Of a stretch of 8,874 nucleotides of DNA, positions 1 to 6,545 are shown piece by piece. This DNA comes from an uncultured Collinsella sp. (GTDB lineage: Bacteria > Actinomycetota > Coriobacteriia > Coriobacteriales > Coriobacteriaceae). Position 1 is the first letter of the stretch. Every line of letters begins with the position of its first letter. The position numbers and the translations under genes were made by a program. A model generated the notes under the pieces. It did not search any database, was not told where the DNA came from, and worked only from the letters and a program-made list of their open reading frames with translations. Where the stretch lies: NCBI GenBank assembly GCA_937926755.1, contig CALBBA010000092.1, positions 1 through 8,874 of the forward strand, written 5' to 3'.

Positions 1-98
1 GTTTTGGCTGTCAAAGGCCTTATCTACTCCGTATTCCACCGCAACTTTTTGTGGGTTGAGTAAAAGCCGGGGGAGCGTGTACGGTCGGGTACAGCGCG

Positions 99-127
99 GT
101 TGCTGATACGATAGGTACGTTAGCAAC
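99..127 (+). promoter_or_regulatory. Candidate promoter and operator-like inverted repeat upstream of the oxidoreductase gene
   Basis: GTTGCT (99-104) and AGCAAC (122-127) form an inverted repeat that can be extended by a G-T and an A-T pair. Between the arms lies TACGATAG (107-114), which resembles a -10 element and shares CGATAG with candidate promoters at 3703 and 6569. I see no convincing -35. The repeat would straddle the -10 and the start of the transcript, so it could be an operator or a leader hairpin. The first 98 bases hold nothing else I recognise. Confidence 0.3.
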
Positions 128-161
128 TGCCGCCGAGCGGCTCAAACGAAAGGAACCCTGT

Positions 162-2111
162 ATGGAGTCCTCCGCCTATCCGATGCTCTTTAGCCCGATC
201 AAGGTCGGTACGACCGAGGTCAAGAACCGCGTCTTTATGCCGCCGGTGTCCACCAACCTGGCCGATCATGGCTATGTGACCGATGACTTGGTCGATCATT
301 ACCGTGCCCGCGCCAAGGGCGGCGTGGGCCTCATCATCACCGAGGTCGTGACGGTCGAGCCTACCTATACCTATCTGCCGGGTGACATGTGCTGCTACGA
401 CGACACGTTTATCCCCGGCTGGGAAAAACTCGCCGCGGCCGTCCACGAGTATTGGCGGAAGCTCACGCCGCCGTTCTTTCCCCCCGCCTATATGGCCTTT
501 AACATTCCGGGCACGCCGCGCCTGATCGCTCCGTCCTTTGTGGGCCCGTCCTATGCTCGCGAGGCGCCGCGCCCCATTGCGGTCGATGAGATCCACGAGC
601 TCACGCATCAGTTTGGCGACGCTGCCGTGCGTATGCAGAAGGCCGGCGTCGATGGCGTCGAGGTTCATGCGGCGCACGCCCATGGCATGCTCGGCGGCTT
701 TTTGACCCCGCTCTATAACAAGCGTACCGACGAGTATGGTGGCTCGCTCGACGCCCGCATGCGCTTTTTGCTCGAGGTCATTGCCGAGATTCGCGAGCGC
801 TGCGGCAAGGACTTCATCATCGACGTCCGCATCTCGGGTGACGAGTACACCGATGGCGGTCTGACCCTCAACGACATGATCTACGTCTCGCGTCGCCTGG
901 AGAAGGCCGGCGTCGACATGATTCACGTGTCGGGCGGCACCACCATCAAGCGCGGCTCTGCGATTCCCGCCGCCGGCACGCAGCAGGCCTCGCACGCCGC
1001 CTGCTCGCGCGAGATCAAAAAGCACGTCAACATTCCTGTTGCCACGGTTGGCCGCATTAACGAGGCATGGATTGCCGAGGAGCTGATTGAGGACGGCGCT
1101 GCCGACATCTGCATGATGGGTCGCGCCAATCTGTGCGATGCCGAGTTTTGCAACAAGGCGGCCGCCGGCAACGCCGACGATATCCGCCCCTGCATCGGCT
1201 GCCTGCGCTGCCTGAACGGCATTATGTTCGGCAAGCGCATCTCCTGTACCGTCAACCCGGACGTGGAGCGCGACGAGGCTGGCTACGAGCCTGCCGCCGA
1301 AGCAAAGAACGTGCTCGTCGTGGGCGCCGGTCCCGCGGGCATGGAGGCGGCCTACATTGCCGCCAAGCGCGGCCACAACGTGGTGCTTGTGGATAAGCAG
1401 GACGAGCCGGGCGGCGAGATGCGCATCGCGGCCGTTCCGCCGGCAAAGCAGGAGCTCACGCGCGTGATCAAGTATCAGTACCGTCGCCTGGCCGAGGCCG
1501 GCGTGAAGTGCGTATTTGGCACCGAGCTTTCGGCCGAGGACATTCAGCGTGACTACGCGGGTTACGAGGTCGTCCTGGCTTATGGCGCAGAGCCTATCGC
1601 TCCGGCCTTCATGCAGGGCTTTAAGCAGGTTATGACGGCCGACGACCTGCTGGGCGGCAAGGCTTTCCCGGGCAAGAAGATCGTCATCGTGGGCGGTGGC
1701 ACCGTTGGCTGCGAGACGGCCGATTACCTGGCCCCGTTGGTCAACGATCTGTCGCCGGCAAATCGCGATGTCACCGTTATCGAGATGACCAAGACGCTCG
1801 CCGCTAACGAGGGCGGCGCCGGTCGCGCGGTGCTCATCACGCGCATGCTCTCCAAGGGCGTCCACGTGCTGACCGAGGCCAAGGTGACCGAGATTACCGA
1901 GGACACCATCAGCTACGAGAAGGACGGCGAGGTCCACACCATCACCGGTGCCGATACGCTGGTGCTTGCCATGGGCTATCGTCCCAATACCAAGCTGGCC
2001 GACGACCTGGCGGCAGCCGGCGTTACCACCCACGTGCTGGGTGACGCCAACAAGTGCGGCAACATTCGCGACGCCATCGGCGATGGCTACAAGGTCGCCT
2101 GCGAGCTCTAG
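162..2111 (+). CDS. NADH:flavin oxidoreductase / 2,4-dienoyl-CoA reductase-type enzyme (old yellow enzyme family, FMN + 4Fe-4S + FAD)
   Basis: This 649-residue protein has the three-part build of FadH, BaiCD/BaiH and 2-enoate reductases: an FMN TIM barrel (about 8-340), a 4Fe-4S cysteine cluster (C344, C347, C350, C362) and a C-terminal FAD/NAD(P)-binding half with Rossmann motifs VVGAGPAG near 386 and IVGGGTVG near 508. The family passes electrons from NAD(P)H through FAD and the cluster to FMN, which reduces an activated C=C bond; the substrate here cannot be read from sequence. H169-x2-H172 of the barrel is present, but the residue that aligns with the usual catalytic Tyr is G175. The Cys spacing is C-x2-C-x2-C-x11-C, one residue tighter than the C-x2-C-x3-C I recall for E. 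coli FadH. ATG 162 is chosen because GAAAGGA at 148-154 sits 7 bases upstream. The gene stands alone, with a terminator after it. Family is certain; role is open. Confidence 0.93.
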   Translation: MESSAYPMLFSPIKVGTTEVKNRVFMPPVSTNLADHGYVTDDLVDHYRARAKGGVGLIITEVVTVEPTYTYLPGDMCCYDDTFIPGWEKLAAAVHEYWRKLTPPFFPPAYMAFNIPGTPRLIAPSFVGPSYAREAPRPIAVDEIHELTHQFGDAAVRMQKAGVDGVEVHAAHAHGMLGGFLTPLYNKRTDEYGGSLDARMRFLLEVIAEIRERCGKDFIIDVRISGDEYTDGGLTLNDMIYVSRRLEKAGVDMIHVSGGTTIKRGSAIPAAGTQQASHAACSREIKKHVNIPVATVGRINEAWIAEELIEDGAADICMMGRANLCDAEFCNKAAAGNADDIRPCIGCLRCLNGIMFGKRISCTVNPDVERDEAGYEPAAEAKNVLVVGAGPAGMEAAYIAAKRGHNVVLVDKQDEPGGEMRIAAVPPAKQELTRVIKYQYRRLAEAGVKCVFGTELSAEDIQRDYAGYEVVLAYGAEPIAPAFMQGFKQVMTADDLLGGKAFPGKKIVIVGGGTVGCETADYLAPLVNDLSPANRDVTVIEMTKTLAANEGGAGRAVLITRMLSKGVHVLTEAKVTEITEDTISYEKDGEVHTITGADTLVLAMGYRPNTKLADDLAAAGVTTHVLGDANKCGNIRDAIGDGYKVACEL

Positions 2112-2173
2112 TCAACCCTTTGGTGCATGGGGACAGGTTACTTTGCGCTAAGCTGATCATAGATGTGCGCCAC

Positions 2174-2210
2174 AAAGAGCCCCGAGTTCATACGAGCTCG
2201 GGGCTCTTTT
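2174..2210 (+). terminator. Rho-independent terminator of the oxidoreductase gene
   Basis: A perfect 13-bp stem pairs AAAGAGCCCCGAG (2174-2186) with CTCGGGGCTCTTT (2197-2209) across a 10-base loop, ending in a T run (2207-2210). The A tract on the 5' side means it could also work on the opposite strand. It lies about 60 bases after the stop at 2111. Confidence 0.9.
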
Positions 2211-2220
2211 CGTTTGGATT

Positions 2221-2363
2221 GCAGACGTATTGACAGACGAAAACAGTCTGCGTCCGATATTGAGTCATACGAAAGCGAAATTATGCGTCTTAATTCCGTA
2301 TGCAAATCAAGACGAAAACCGTTTACGTCTTGGATAAATCAGTACGCAAACGGTTTTCGTCTT
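2221..2363 (+). repeat. Cluster of AGACG-type boxes with a 16-bp perfect inverted repeat (candidate operator)
   Basis: This AT-richer stretch repeats one short motif in both orientations. CAGACG occurs at 2222-2227 and 2234-2239. AAGACG occurs at 2309-2314, and its complement CGTCTT at 2286-2291, 2326-2331 and 2358-2363. The strongest element is AAGACGAAAACCGTTT (2309-2324) against AAACGGTTTTCGTCTT (2348-2363), a perfect inverted repeat whose right arm runs into the -10 hexamer. A smaller repeat, CAGAC (2234-2238) with GTCTG (2246-2250), lies upstream around the related core AGACGAAAAC (2235-2244). This looks like a multi-site operator. The next gene ends in a winged helix, so self-regulation is the simplest reading, but it is inference. 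Confidence 0.6.
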
Positions 2364-2368
2364 ATAAT
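2363..2368 (+). promoter_or_regulatory. -10 element of the AlbA_2 gene promoter
   Basis: TATAAT at 2363-2368 is a perfect consensus -10 and would start transcription near 2375, about 30 bases before ATG 2406. No good -35 hexamer lies 16-18 bases upstream; that position falls inside the inverted repeat. The promoter may need an activator, or be blocked by a repressor bound at the repeat. Confidence 0.55.
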
Positions 2369-2405
2369 ACGGTTATGAATGGTATGAAACGAGGGGGTTG
2401 TGCAT

Positions 2406-3659
2406 ATGGTTATTGGAGAGAGCCCTACAGTCGAATACAAGGAAAGCGTTACGCCGACGTTTCTTAAAACGGTGAGCGCCTATGCAAACTACGGGACGGG
2501 CAAGATTGAGTTTGGCGTTGATGACGATGGCGTGGCTGTCGGCCTTGCGGATCCGGTTGCAGAATGCCTGCGCATCGAGAACATGATTAACGACAGTCTT
2601 GATCCCGCGCCCCGTTACTCGCTTGAGCCCGATGAGAAACACGGGACCGTAATCCTTACGGTTTATGAGGGGCAGGACAAACCCTATCGAAGCAAGGGGA
2701 AGGCCTACAGACGAAACGATTCGGCAACGGTGGAGGTCGACCGGTTTGAGTATGGCAGGCTGACGCTCGAAGGCAGCAACGTAACGTTCGACGCGCTCAC
2801 ATCGGCTCGCCAGAACTTGGGCTTTCATACGCTCGAGCATAAGTGTGTTGAACACCTCGGCATTTCCGAGCTAACGCCGGATATCATGCGTACGCTCCGC
2901 TTGCTCGGCAAGGACGGCTATACCAACGCTGCGGCGATTTTGGCGGATAAGAATGATTTTCCGGGCATCGACTGCGTCCGTTTTGGCGATACCGAGGATG
3001 TGATCTTGGATCGCGAGGTGGCGACAAATGTATCCGCAATTGAGCAGGTGGACAGGGCGGTGGCTATGCTTGCACGCTACTACCGTTATGAGCGTATCGA
3101 AGGGATGGAGCGCGTCCAAACCGATCGAATTCCTCTTGAGGCATTCCGCGAAGCTGTTGCAAACGCTTTGGTGCATCGGACGTGGGACGTTCGAGCGAAC
3201 GTTCAAATTGCCCTGTACGATGATCGTGTCGTTGTGACCTCCCCCGGATCGCTGCCTGCCGGTTTGACGACGGAACAATACCTGTATGGGCAGATATCCG
3301 TGCTCAGAAACCCCATCGTTGCAGAGGCCTTCTTAAAGCTGGATTACATCGAGAAATTTGGTACGGGAATCGCGCGCATTAGACGTGCCTATCGCGATTC
3401 GATCAATCAACCAATTTTTGATGTTCGCGGCGGCATGGTGGCCGTCACATTGCCCGTTACCGATGCCTTTGAAGGGTCCGAGGAAGAGGTCCAGGTTCTC
3501 AAGGCCTTGTCGGGCGGGCGAATTATGTCGCGAAGCGAGATTGAAAAACAGACGGGGCTGAGCCGCATGCGGACGTTGGCGGCGCTCGAATCGCTGATTG
3601 GTCGAAGCGCAATTGTAAAGCAGGGGACAGGCCGCGCTACGAAATACGAGCACTCATAG
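2406..3659 (+). CDS. Schlafen AlbA_2 domain / GHKL-like ATP-binding / winged-helix transcriptional regulator
   Basis: About 417 residues in three parts. Residues 5-105 fit the AlbA_2 (Schlafen-type) domain, with EYKES, SAYANYGTGKIEFGVDDDG and a late KPYRSKGKAYRRNDSAT segment. Residues 240-350 fit the HATPase_c_4 domain often annotated as RecG-like C-terminal: E249 and N253 in AFREAVANALVHR recall the N-box of GHKL ATPases, followed by VVVTSPGSLP and EKFGTGIARI. Residues 358-417 look like a winged helix (RSEIEKQTGLSRMRTLAAL). Proteins of this build are usually annotated as putative transcriptional regulators or ATP-binding proteins; ligands and targets are mostly unknown. I choose ATG 2406 over GTG 2400 because GAGGGGG (2391-2397) is 8 bases before the ATG but only 2 before the GTG. 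The repeat-filled promoter suggests self-control. I see no clear terminator after it. It is not a helicase despite the RecG label. Confidence 0.85.
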   Translation: MVIGESPTVEYKESVTPTFLKTVSAYANYGTGKIEFGVDDDGVAVGLADPVAECLRIENMINDSLDPAPRYSLEPDEKHGTVILTVYEGQDKPYRSKGKAYRRNDSATVEVDRFEYGRLTLEGSNVTFDALTSARQNLGFHTLEHKCVEHLGISELTPDIMRTLRLLGKDGYTNAAAILADKNDFPGIDCVRFGDTEDVILDREVATNVSAIEQVDRAVAMLARYYRYERIEGMERVQTDRIPLEAFREAVANALVHRTWDVRANVQIALYDDRVVVTSPGSLPAGLTTEQYLYGQISVLRNPIVAEAFLKLDYIEKFGTGIARIRRAYRDSINQPIFDVRGGMVAVTLPVTDAFEGSEEEVQVLKALSGGRIMSRSEIEKQTGLSRMRTLAALESLIGRSAIVKQGTGRATKYEHS

Positions 3660-3702
3660 ACCAAAAGAGCCCCGCCCCAAAAGACCGGTTGCGACGTGCC
3701 GA

Positions 3703-3713
3703 TGCGATAGTAT
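3703..3713 (+). promoter_or_regulatory. Candidate promoter core of the GntR gene
   Basis: TGCGATAGTAT lies 46 bases before ATG 3759 in a 99-base gap with no other recognisable signal. The same 11 bases occur before the glutamine-synthetase-like gene at 6569-6579, and both copies sit at a promoter-like distance from a start codon. TAGTAT (3708-3713) could be the -10. No clear -35 is seen. Confidence 0.35.
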
Positions 3714-3758
3714 TACTGAGGTGATATTCGACAAAGCAGGGGTTTATCCGAGGGCTTT

Positions 3759-4448
3759 ATGGAACAGCAGCATTATCAGAGTCTGCAAGATCAGGCATAC
3801 AACGCATTGCGCTCCAAGATCATCTATGCCGAGCTCAAGCCCGGCACGCGCCTTTCGGCGATTGGTTTGGAAAAGGAGACGGGGATCGGGCGCACACCCA
3901 TTCGTGAGTCCTTTGTGCGCCTGCGCGAGCAGGAGCTGGTGGAAACGCGTCCCAAAAGCGGCACCTATGTCTCAAAAATCAGCATGGAGCGCGCCGAGAA
4001 CGCCTGCTTCTTGCGCGAGAAGCTCGAGAGAAGCGTGCTCATTAAATGCTGTTCTGCCGCCACGCCCGAGCAAAAGCAGCGGCTCGAGCAGATTCTTGCC
4101 GAGTCCGAGTCGCTCGACCATAGCGAAACGCGTCGCTTTTTCGACTTGGATAACCTGTTTCATGAGACGTGTTTTGTGATTGCCGGCCGCCACATGTTGT
4201 GGGATTGGATGAAGAGCGTCAACACGCATTTTGAGCGATACAACTGGTTGCGTATGGTGTCGCAGGACCTGGATTGGGAGCCGATTCGTCGGCAGCATCG
4301 CCGGATTCTCGAGGCCATTAAGAGGGGCGATACCGACACGGCGAGCTATCTGGCCGAGACGCACTTGCATCTGATGCCCGAGGAGCAGGGCCCGGTTATC
4401 GCCTTGTATCCCGACTACTTTGAGCTGCCTAAAGACTCGTCTATCTAG
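3759..4448 (+). CDS. GntR-family transcriptional regulator, FCD (FadR-type) subfamily
   Basis: This 229-residue protein has the normal length and order of a FadR/FCD regulator. An N-terminal winged helix spans about 8-72, with the signature ALRSKIIYAELKPGTRL, then GIGRTPIRESFVRLREQELV and SGTYVS. An all-helical FCD effector domain spans about 85-215. In the FCD part D131, H135, H180 and H202 occupy the expected places of the metal-binding set, so it probably binds a metal and a small carboxylate-type ligand, as family members do. GAGGG at 3750-3754 lies 4 bases before ATG 3759. It stands alone: there is no enzyme or transporter next to it, so neither the ligand nor the regulon can be named. 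The LacI-type gene follows after 126 bases and looks separately controlled. Confidence 0.92.
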   Translation: MEQQHYQSLQDQAYNALRSKIIYAELKPGTRLSAIGLEKETGIGRTPIRESFVRLREQELVETRPKSGTYVSKISMERAENACFLREKLERSVLIKCCSAATPEQKQRLEQILAESESLDHSETRRFFDLDNLFHETCFVIAGRHMLWDWMKSVNTHFERYNWLRMVSQDLDWEPIRRQHRRILEAIKRGDTDTASYLAETHLHLMPEEQGPVIALYPDYFELPKDSSI

Positions 4449-4472
4449 CCCATCACCGCATCTGCTCGAGAC

Positions 4473-4537
4473 GCAAAAACGATGCTGCTCACCTACAGCG
4501 TTTTGCAAGCGAGATTTTTAAAAAAAATGCCTAAAAT
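4473..4537 (+). promoter_or_regulatory. Intergenic control region before the LacI-type gene: imperfect inverted repeat and A/T tract
   Basis: GCAAAAACG (4473-4481) and CGTTTTGC (4499-4506) face each other. GCTG (4484-4487) and CAGC (4496-4499) also pair, giving a bulged hairpin. The palindrome TTGCAA (4503-4508) resembles the centre of LacI-family operators. A run of five T and eight A (4515-4527) follows, then TAAAAT (4532-4537), a possible -10 without a good -35. It could be an autoregulatory operator, or a weak end signal for the GntR gene. The evidence is thin. Confidence 0.25.
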
Positions 4538-4574
4538 GGCTCAGACTGCCGACAATTGGGAAACGGGGTGCGCT

Positions 4575-5597
4575 ATGGCGCAGATGAGGATTAAGGACAT
4601 TGCTGCCGAGGCGGGCGTGAGCCCGGCCACGGTCTCGCGCTATCTCAACAACCGCCCCGGGCAGATGACCGAGGAAACCCGCGCTCGCATCGCGGCGGTT
4701 ATCGAGCGCACCGGCTATCGTCCACGTGCCGCCGCGCGCAATCTGCGCAGCTCGCGTACCAACCTCATCGGCGTGATCTTGGCCGACATTGCTAACCCGT
4801 TCTCCAGCGCCATGCTCGAAGGGCTTTCCGCCAGCGCCGCCGCGCGCGGCTGCTCGCTCATGACGGCCATTAGCGGCAACGATCCCGCCAAGGAGGCCGA
4901 GTCGCTCACCAGACTTATCGATGCCGGCGTGGACGGCCTGGTCGTCAACACCTGCGGAGGCAACGACAAGGCGATCGCCGCGGCCGCGGGGCGCCTGCCC
5001 GTTGTGCTGCTCGACCGCGACGTTGCCGACGGCGGTGTCGATCTGGTGACATCTAACAACCGTGAGCTGGTCGCCGGCCTGGTAGACGCCTTGACCGCCG
5101 CTGGCAGCGAGCGCCTGTGCCTGCTCACCGAGGCGAGCGACGACAGCCCCGTGCGTCGCGAGCGCGCCGAGGCCTTTACCGACGAGCTGTCGCGACGCGG
5201 CCTTGCCGGCGAGGTTGTCACCTTGGCCGATGGCGGTGCCACGGGCGTTGGTCGCTTGGACGAGACCATCCGCGGCTATGCAGGCAAAAAGCTCGGCCTC
5301 ATTGCCGTCAACGGCCTAGTTTTCCTGCGTCTGACCGAGGCGCTGGCGCAGCTTGGTCCCTCGCTGCCGGCGGGGCTCAAGATCGCGACGTTTGACGACT
5401 ACCCTTGGAACCATGTGCTCTTTGGCGGCGTCACCACGGCCGCGCAGGATACCCTCACCATTGCCGAGCGCGTGGTCGAGCGCCTGTCCGAGCGCATCGA
5501 CGTCGTTACCACCACCGTGGGCGAGGCCGCAAAGCTGGCGCCCAAACGCATCGAGATCCCCGGCCACATCGAACACCGCGCCTCGACCTCGCGCTAG
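4575..5597 (+). CDS. LacI-family transcriptional regulator
   Basis: A 340-residue protein of standard LacI/GalR length. Residues 5-26 form the classic helix-turn-helix (IKDIAAEAGVSPATVSRYL), followed by the hinge helix region near 48-60 (RPRAAARNLRSSRTNLIGVI). The rest is a periplasmic-binding-protein-like effector domain with recognisable strands: GVILADIANPFSSAM, DGLVVNTCGG, LPVVLLDRDV and KIATFDDYPW near the end. Members usually bind a sugar or nucleoside and repress a nearby uptake or breakdown operon, but no such operon lies in this window, so the effector is unknown. ATG 4575 is chosen because the helix-turn-helix begins just after it and GGGGTG (4565-4570) lies 4 bases upstream; an in-frame ATG at 4482 would add 31 residues unlike any LacI start. 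The toxin-antitoxin promoter overlaps its 3' end. Confidence 0.93.
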   Translation: MAQMRIKDIAAEAGVSPATVSRYLNNRPGQMTEETRARIAAVIERTGYRPRAAARNLRSSRTNLIGVILADIANPFSSAMLEGLSASAAARGCSLMTAISGNDPAKEAESLTRLIDAGVDGLVVNTCGGNDKAIAAAAGRLPVVLLDRDVADGGVDLVTSNNRELVAGLVDALTAAGSERLCLLTEASDDSPVRRERAEAFTDELSRRGLAGEVVTLADGGATGVGRLDETIRGYAGKKLGLIAVNGLVFLRLTEALAQLGPSLPAGLKIATFDDYPWNHVLFGGVTTAAQDTLTIAERVVERLSERIDVVTTTVGEAAKLAPKRIEIPGHIEHRASTSR

Positions 5598-5634
5598 TCT
5601 GTGTGATAATATATAGACAATGTCATACAGGAGG
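5583..5634 (+). promoter_or_regulatory. Promoter with overlapping inverted repeat, and strong ribosome site, of the toxin-antitoxin module
   Basis: GATAAT at 5605-5610 preceded by TGT makes an extended -10 (TGnGATAAT). TCGACC (5583-5588), inside the end of the LacI gene, is a possible -35 with a 16-base spacer. CTGTGTGA (5599-5606) and TCATACAG (5623-5630) match in 7 of 8 positions as inverted arms around a 16-base centre. A second short pair, GTCT (5597-5600) and AGAC (5615-5618), lies within. AGGAGG (5629-5634) is 5 bases before ATG 5640. A ribbon-helix-helix protein bound at these arms would cover the promoter and reach the ribosome site, which fits self-repression. Confidence 0.55.
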
Positions 5635-5639
5635 TATCC

Positions 5640-6134
5640 ATGGCTGCGTCTGTGCTGAGTGTGCGAGTGGACTCGTCAATTAAAGACTCATTTGCCGAAC
5701 TGTGCGAAGAGCTTGGCATGACTTCGTCTGTTGCGGTCAATATGTTTATGAGGCAGATGCTGCGCGAGCGCTCTCTGCCGTTTGTTCCTTCACTTGGTAA
5801 AAGCTCTGCGAGCGAAAGCGCCGCGACGGGCATTTTGGATACTGCCCAGATTGAGTCCGCCGTCCGCGAGGCGGCCAGCTCGATTCCCGCCATCAAAACC
5901 GTGATTCTTTTTGGTTCGTATGCCCGTGGCGAGGCGCATGCCGATAGTGATATTGACTTGCGTCTCGAAGTCGATCGCGAGCAGGGCTTTGGTCTTTTTG
6001 CGCTGTCGGCGTTTGGCGAGGCGGTGCGCAAAGAAACCGGGAGGCAGGTTGATCTCGTCTCTAGTGATCATCTTGATGACGAACTTGCCGCGGTAATCGA
6101 GCGCGAAGGAGTGATCCTTTATGATCGCGCGTAA
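5640..6134 (+). CDS. mntA: Fused RelB/DinJ-type ribbon-helix-helix and MNT nucleotidyltransferase antitoxin (MntA-like)
   Basis: The 164 residues hold two domains that are normally separate. Residues 1-50 read like a RelB/DinJ antitoxin DNA-binding head: strand LSVRVDSSIKDSF, helix ELCEELGMTSSVAVNMFMRQML, then RERSLPFVP. A Ser/Ala-rich linker (about 51-68) leads to an MNT nucleotidyltransferase domain (about 69-164) with G92-S93-x10-D104-x-D106 and a third acidic residue, D138 in QVDLVS. In the MntA/HepT type VII system the MNT protein neutralises its HEPN partner by attaching AMP to a tyrosine. The complete catalytic triad suggests this one is active. The HEPN gene overlaps its end by 14 bases, so the two are coupled. 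The part of RelB that would bind a RelE-type toxin is absent, and there is no RelE-like gene. The symbol is by family only. Both domain calls are firm; the pairing with HEPN is known, but the N-terminal fusion is the unusual part. Confidence 0.88.
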   Translation: MAASVLSVRVDSSIKDSFAELCEELGMTSSVAVNMFMRQMLRERSLPFVPSLGKSSASESAATGILDTAQIESAVREAASSIPAIKTVILFGSYARGEAHADSDIDLRLEVDREQGFGLFALSAFGEAVRKETGRQVDLVSSDHLDDELAAVIEREGVILYDRA

Positions 6135-6492
6135 GTCAGACAGCCTTCGCGCCCAAGAGGTTTTGGAGGCCATCTCCGAAACGAACGAGCGCATCAAGGC
6201 TTTTGATATCACCGAGGACCAGTTTCTGCATACGAATGACGTGCGGACGAGGGCGTTGGCGGACTCCCTTTTGATGTGTGCGCTTAGGGTGACGGAAGAA
6301 GCGGGCAAATTGTCGGAACGCTCGCAGCGGCTTCATCCCGAAATTGAATGGCGTGGAATTATCGGCATGAGAAATTATCTTGCGCATGATTACGGCAATG
6401 TCGACCGCTCGGTTGTTTGGGATGCAGTGACGATGGAGTTCCCTGCGCTGGAACGAGCCTGTAGACAAATTGTCTCCGAATCTGAACGCTAG
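6121..6492 (+). CDS. hepT: HEPN-domain (HepT/DUF86-like) ribonuclease toxin
   Basis: This 123-residue, mostly helical protein matches the HepT/DUF86 family in length and pattern. RVTEEAGKLSERSQRLHPEI is followed by EWRGIIGMRNYLAHDYGNVD and VVWDAV. R84-x4-H89-x-Y91 (RNYLAHDY) is the HEPN RNase motif with the trailing tyrosine that MntA-type antitoxins modify with AMP. Known relatives cut RNA and stop growth unless neutralised. ATG 6121 overlaps the antitoxin gene by 14 bases in a different frame, with AAGGAG (6106-6111) 9 bases upstream inside that gene, so translation is probably coupled and antitoxin is made first. Base use is like its neighbours. A member with a chromosomal or defence role is possible; the activity has not been shown here. 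Confidence 0.88.
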   Translation: MIARKSDSLRAQEVLEAISETNERIKAFDITEDQFLHTNDVRTRALADSLLMCALRVTEEAGKLSERSQRLHPEIEWRGIIGMRNYLAHDYGNVDRSVVWDAVTMEFPALERACRQIVSESER

Positions 6493-6545
6493 CCGCTCGT
6501 TCGCAACTGCCTGTTCGCGCACGTTTTTTGAGCGCTTGATACGCT

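Noticed and set aside
120..2033. A 637-residue open frame on the minus strand, antisense to the reductase gene
   Set aside because: GC-rich codon bias on the + strand leaves few stops in this antisense frame. Its protein is low in complexity and rich in Gly, Ala, His and Arg, with no recognisable domain; the + strand frame is a clear enzyme.
2163..2378. A 71-residue + strand open frame between the reductase and AlbA_2 genes
   Set aside because: It runs straight through the terminator stem and the inverted repeats, has no ribosome site and has no domain-like sequence; the DNA is better explained as control signals.
2400..2408. GTG 2400 as start of the AlbA_2 gene
   Set aside because: It would leave only two bases after the ribosome site; ATG 2406 has a normal 8-base gap.
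2406..3659. Reading the AlbA_2 protein as a RecG DNA helicase
   Set aside because: There are no Walker A, DEAD/H or other helicase motifs; the RecG label comes from database naming of the GHKL-like domain.
4482..4574. A 31-residue N-terminal extension of the LacI-type protein
   Set aside because: LacI proteins begin just before the helix-turn-helix. The extension crosses an A/T tract and repeat, and ATG 4575 has its own ribosome site.
5640..6492. A classical RelB/RelE pair
   Set aside because: Only the head of the first protein is RelB-like. The second protein has the HEPN Rx4HxY motif, not a RelE/YafQ fold pattern.
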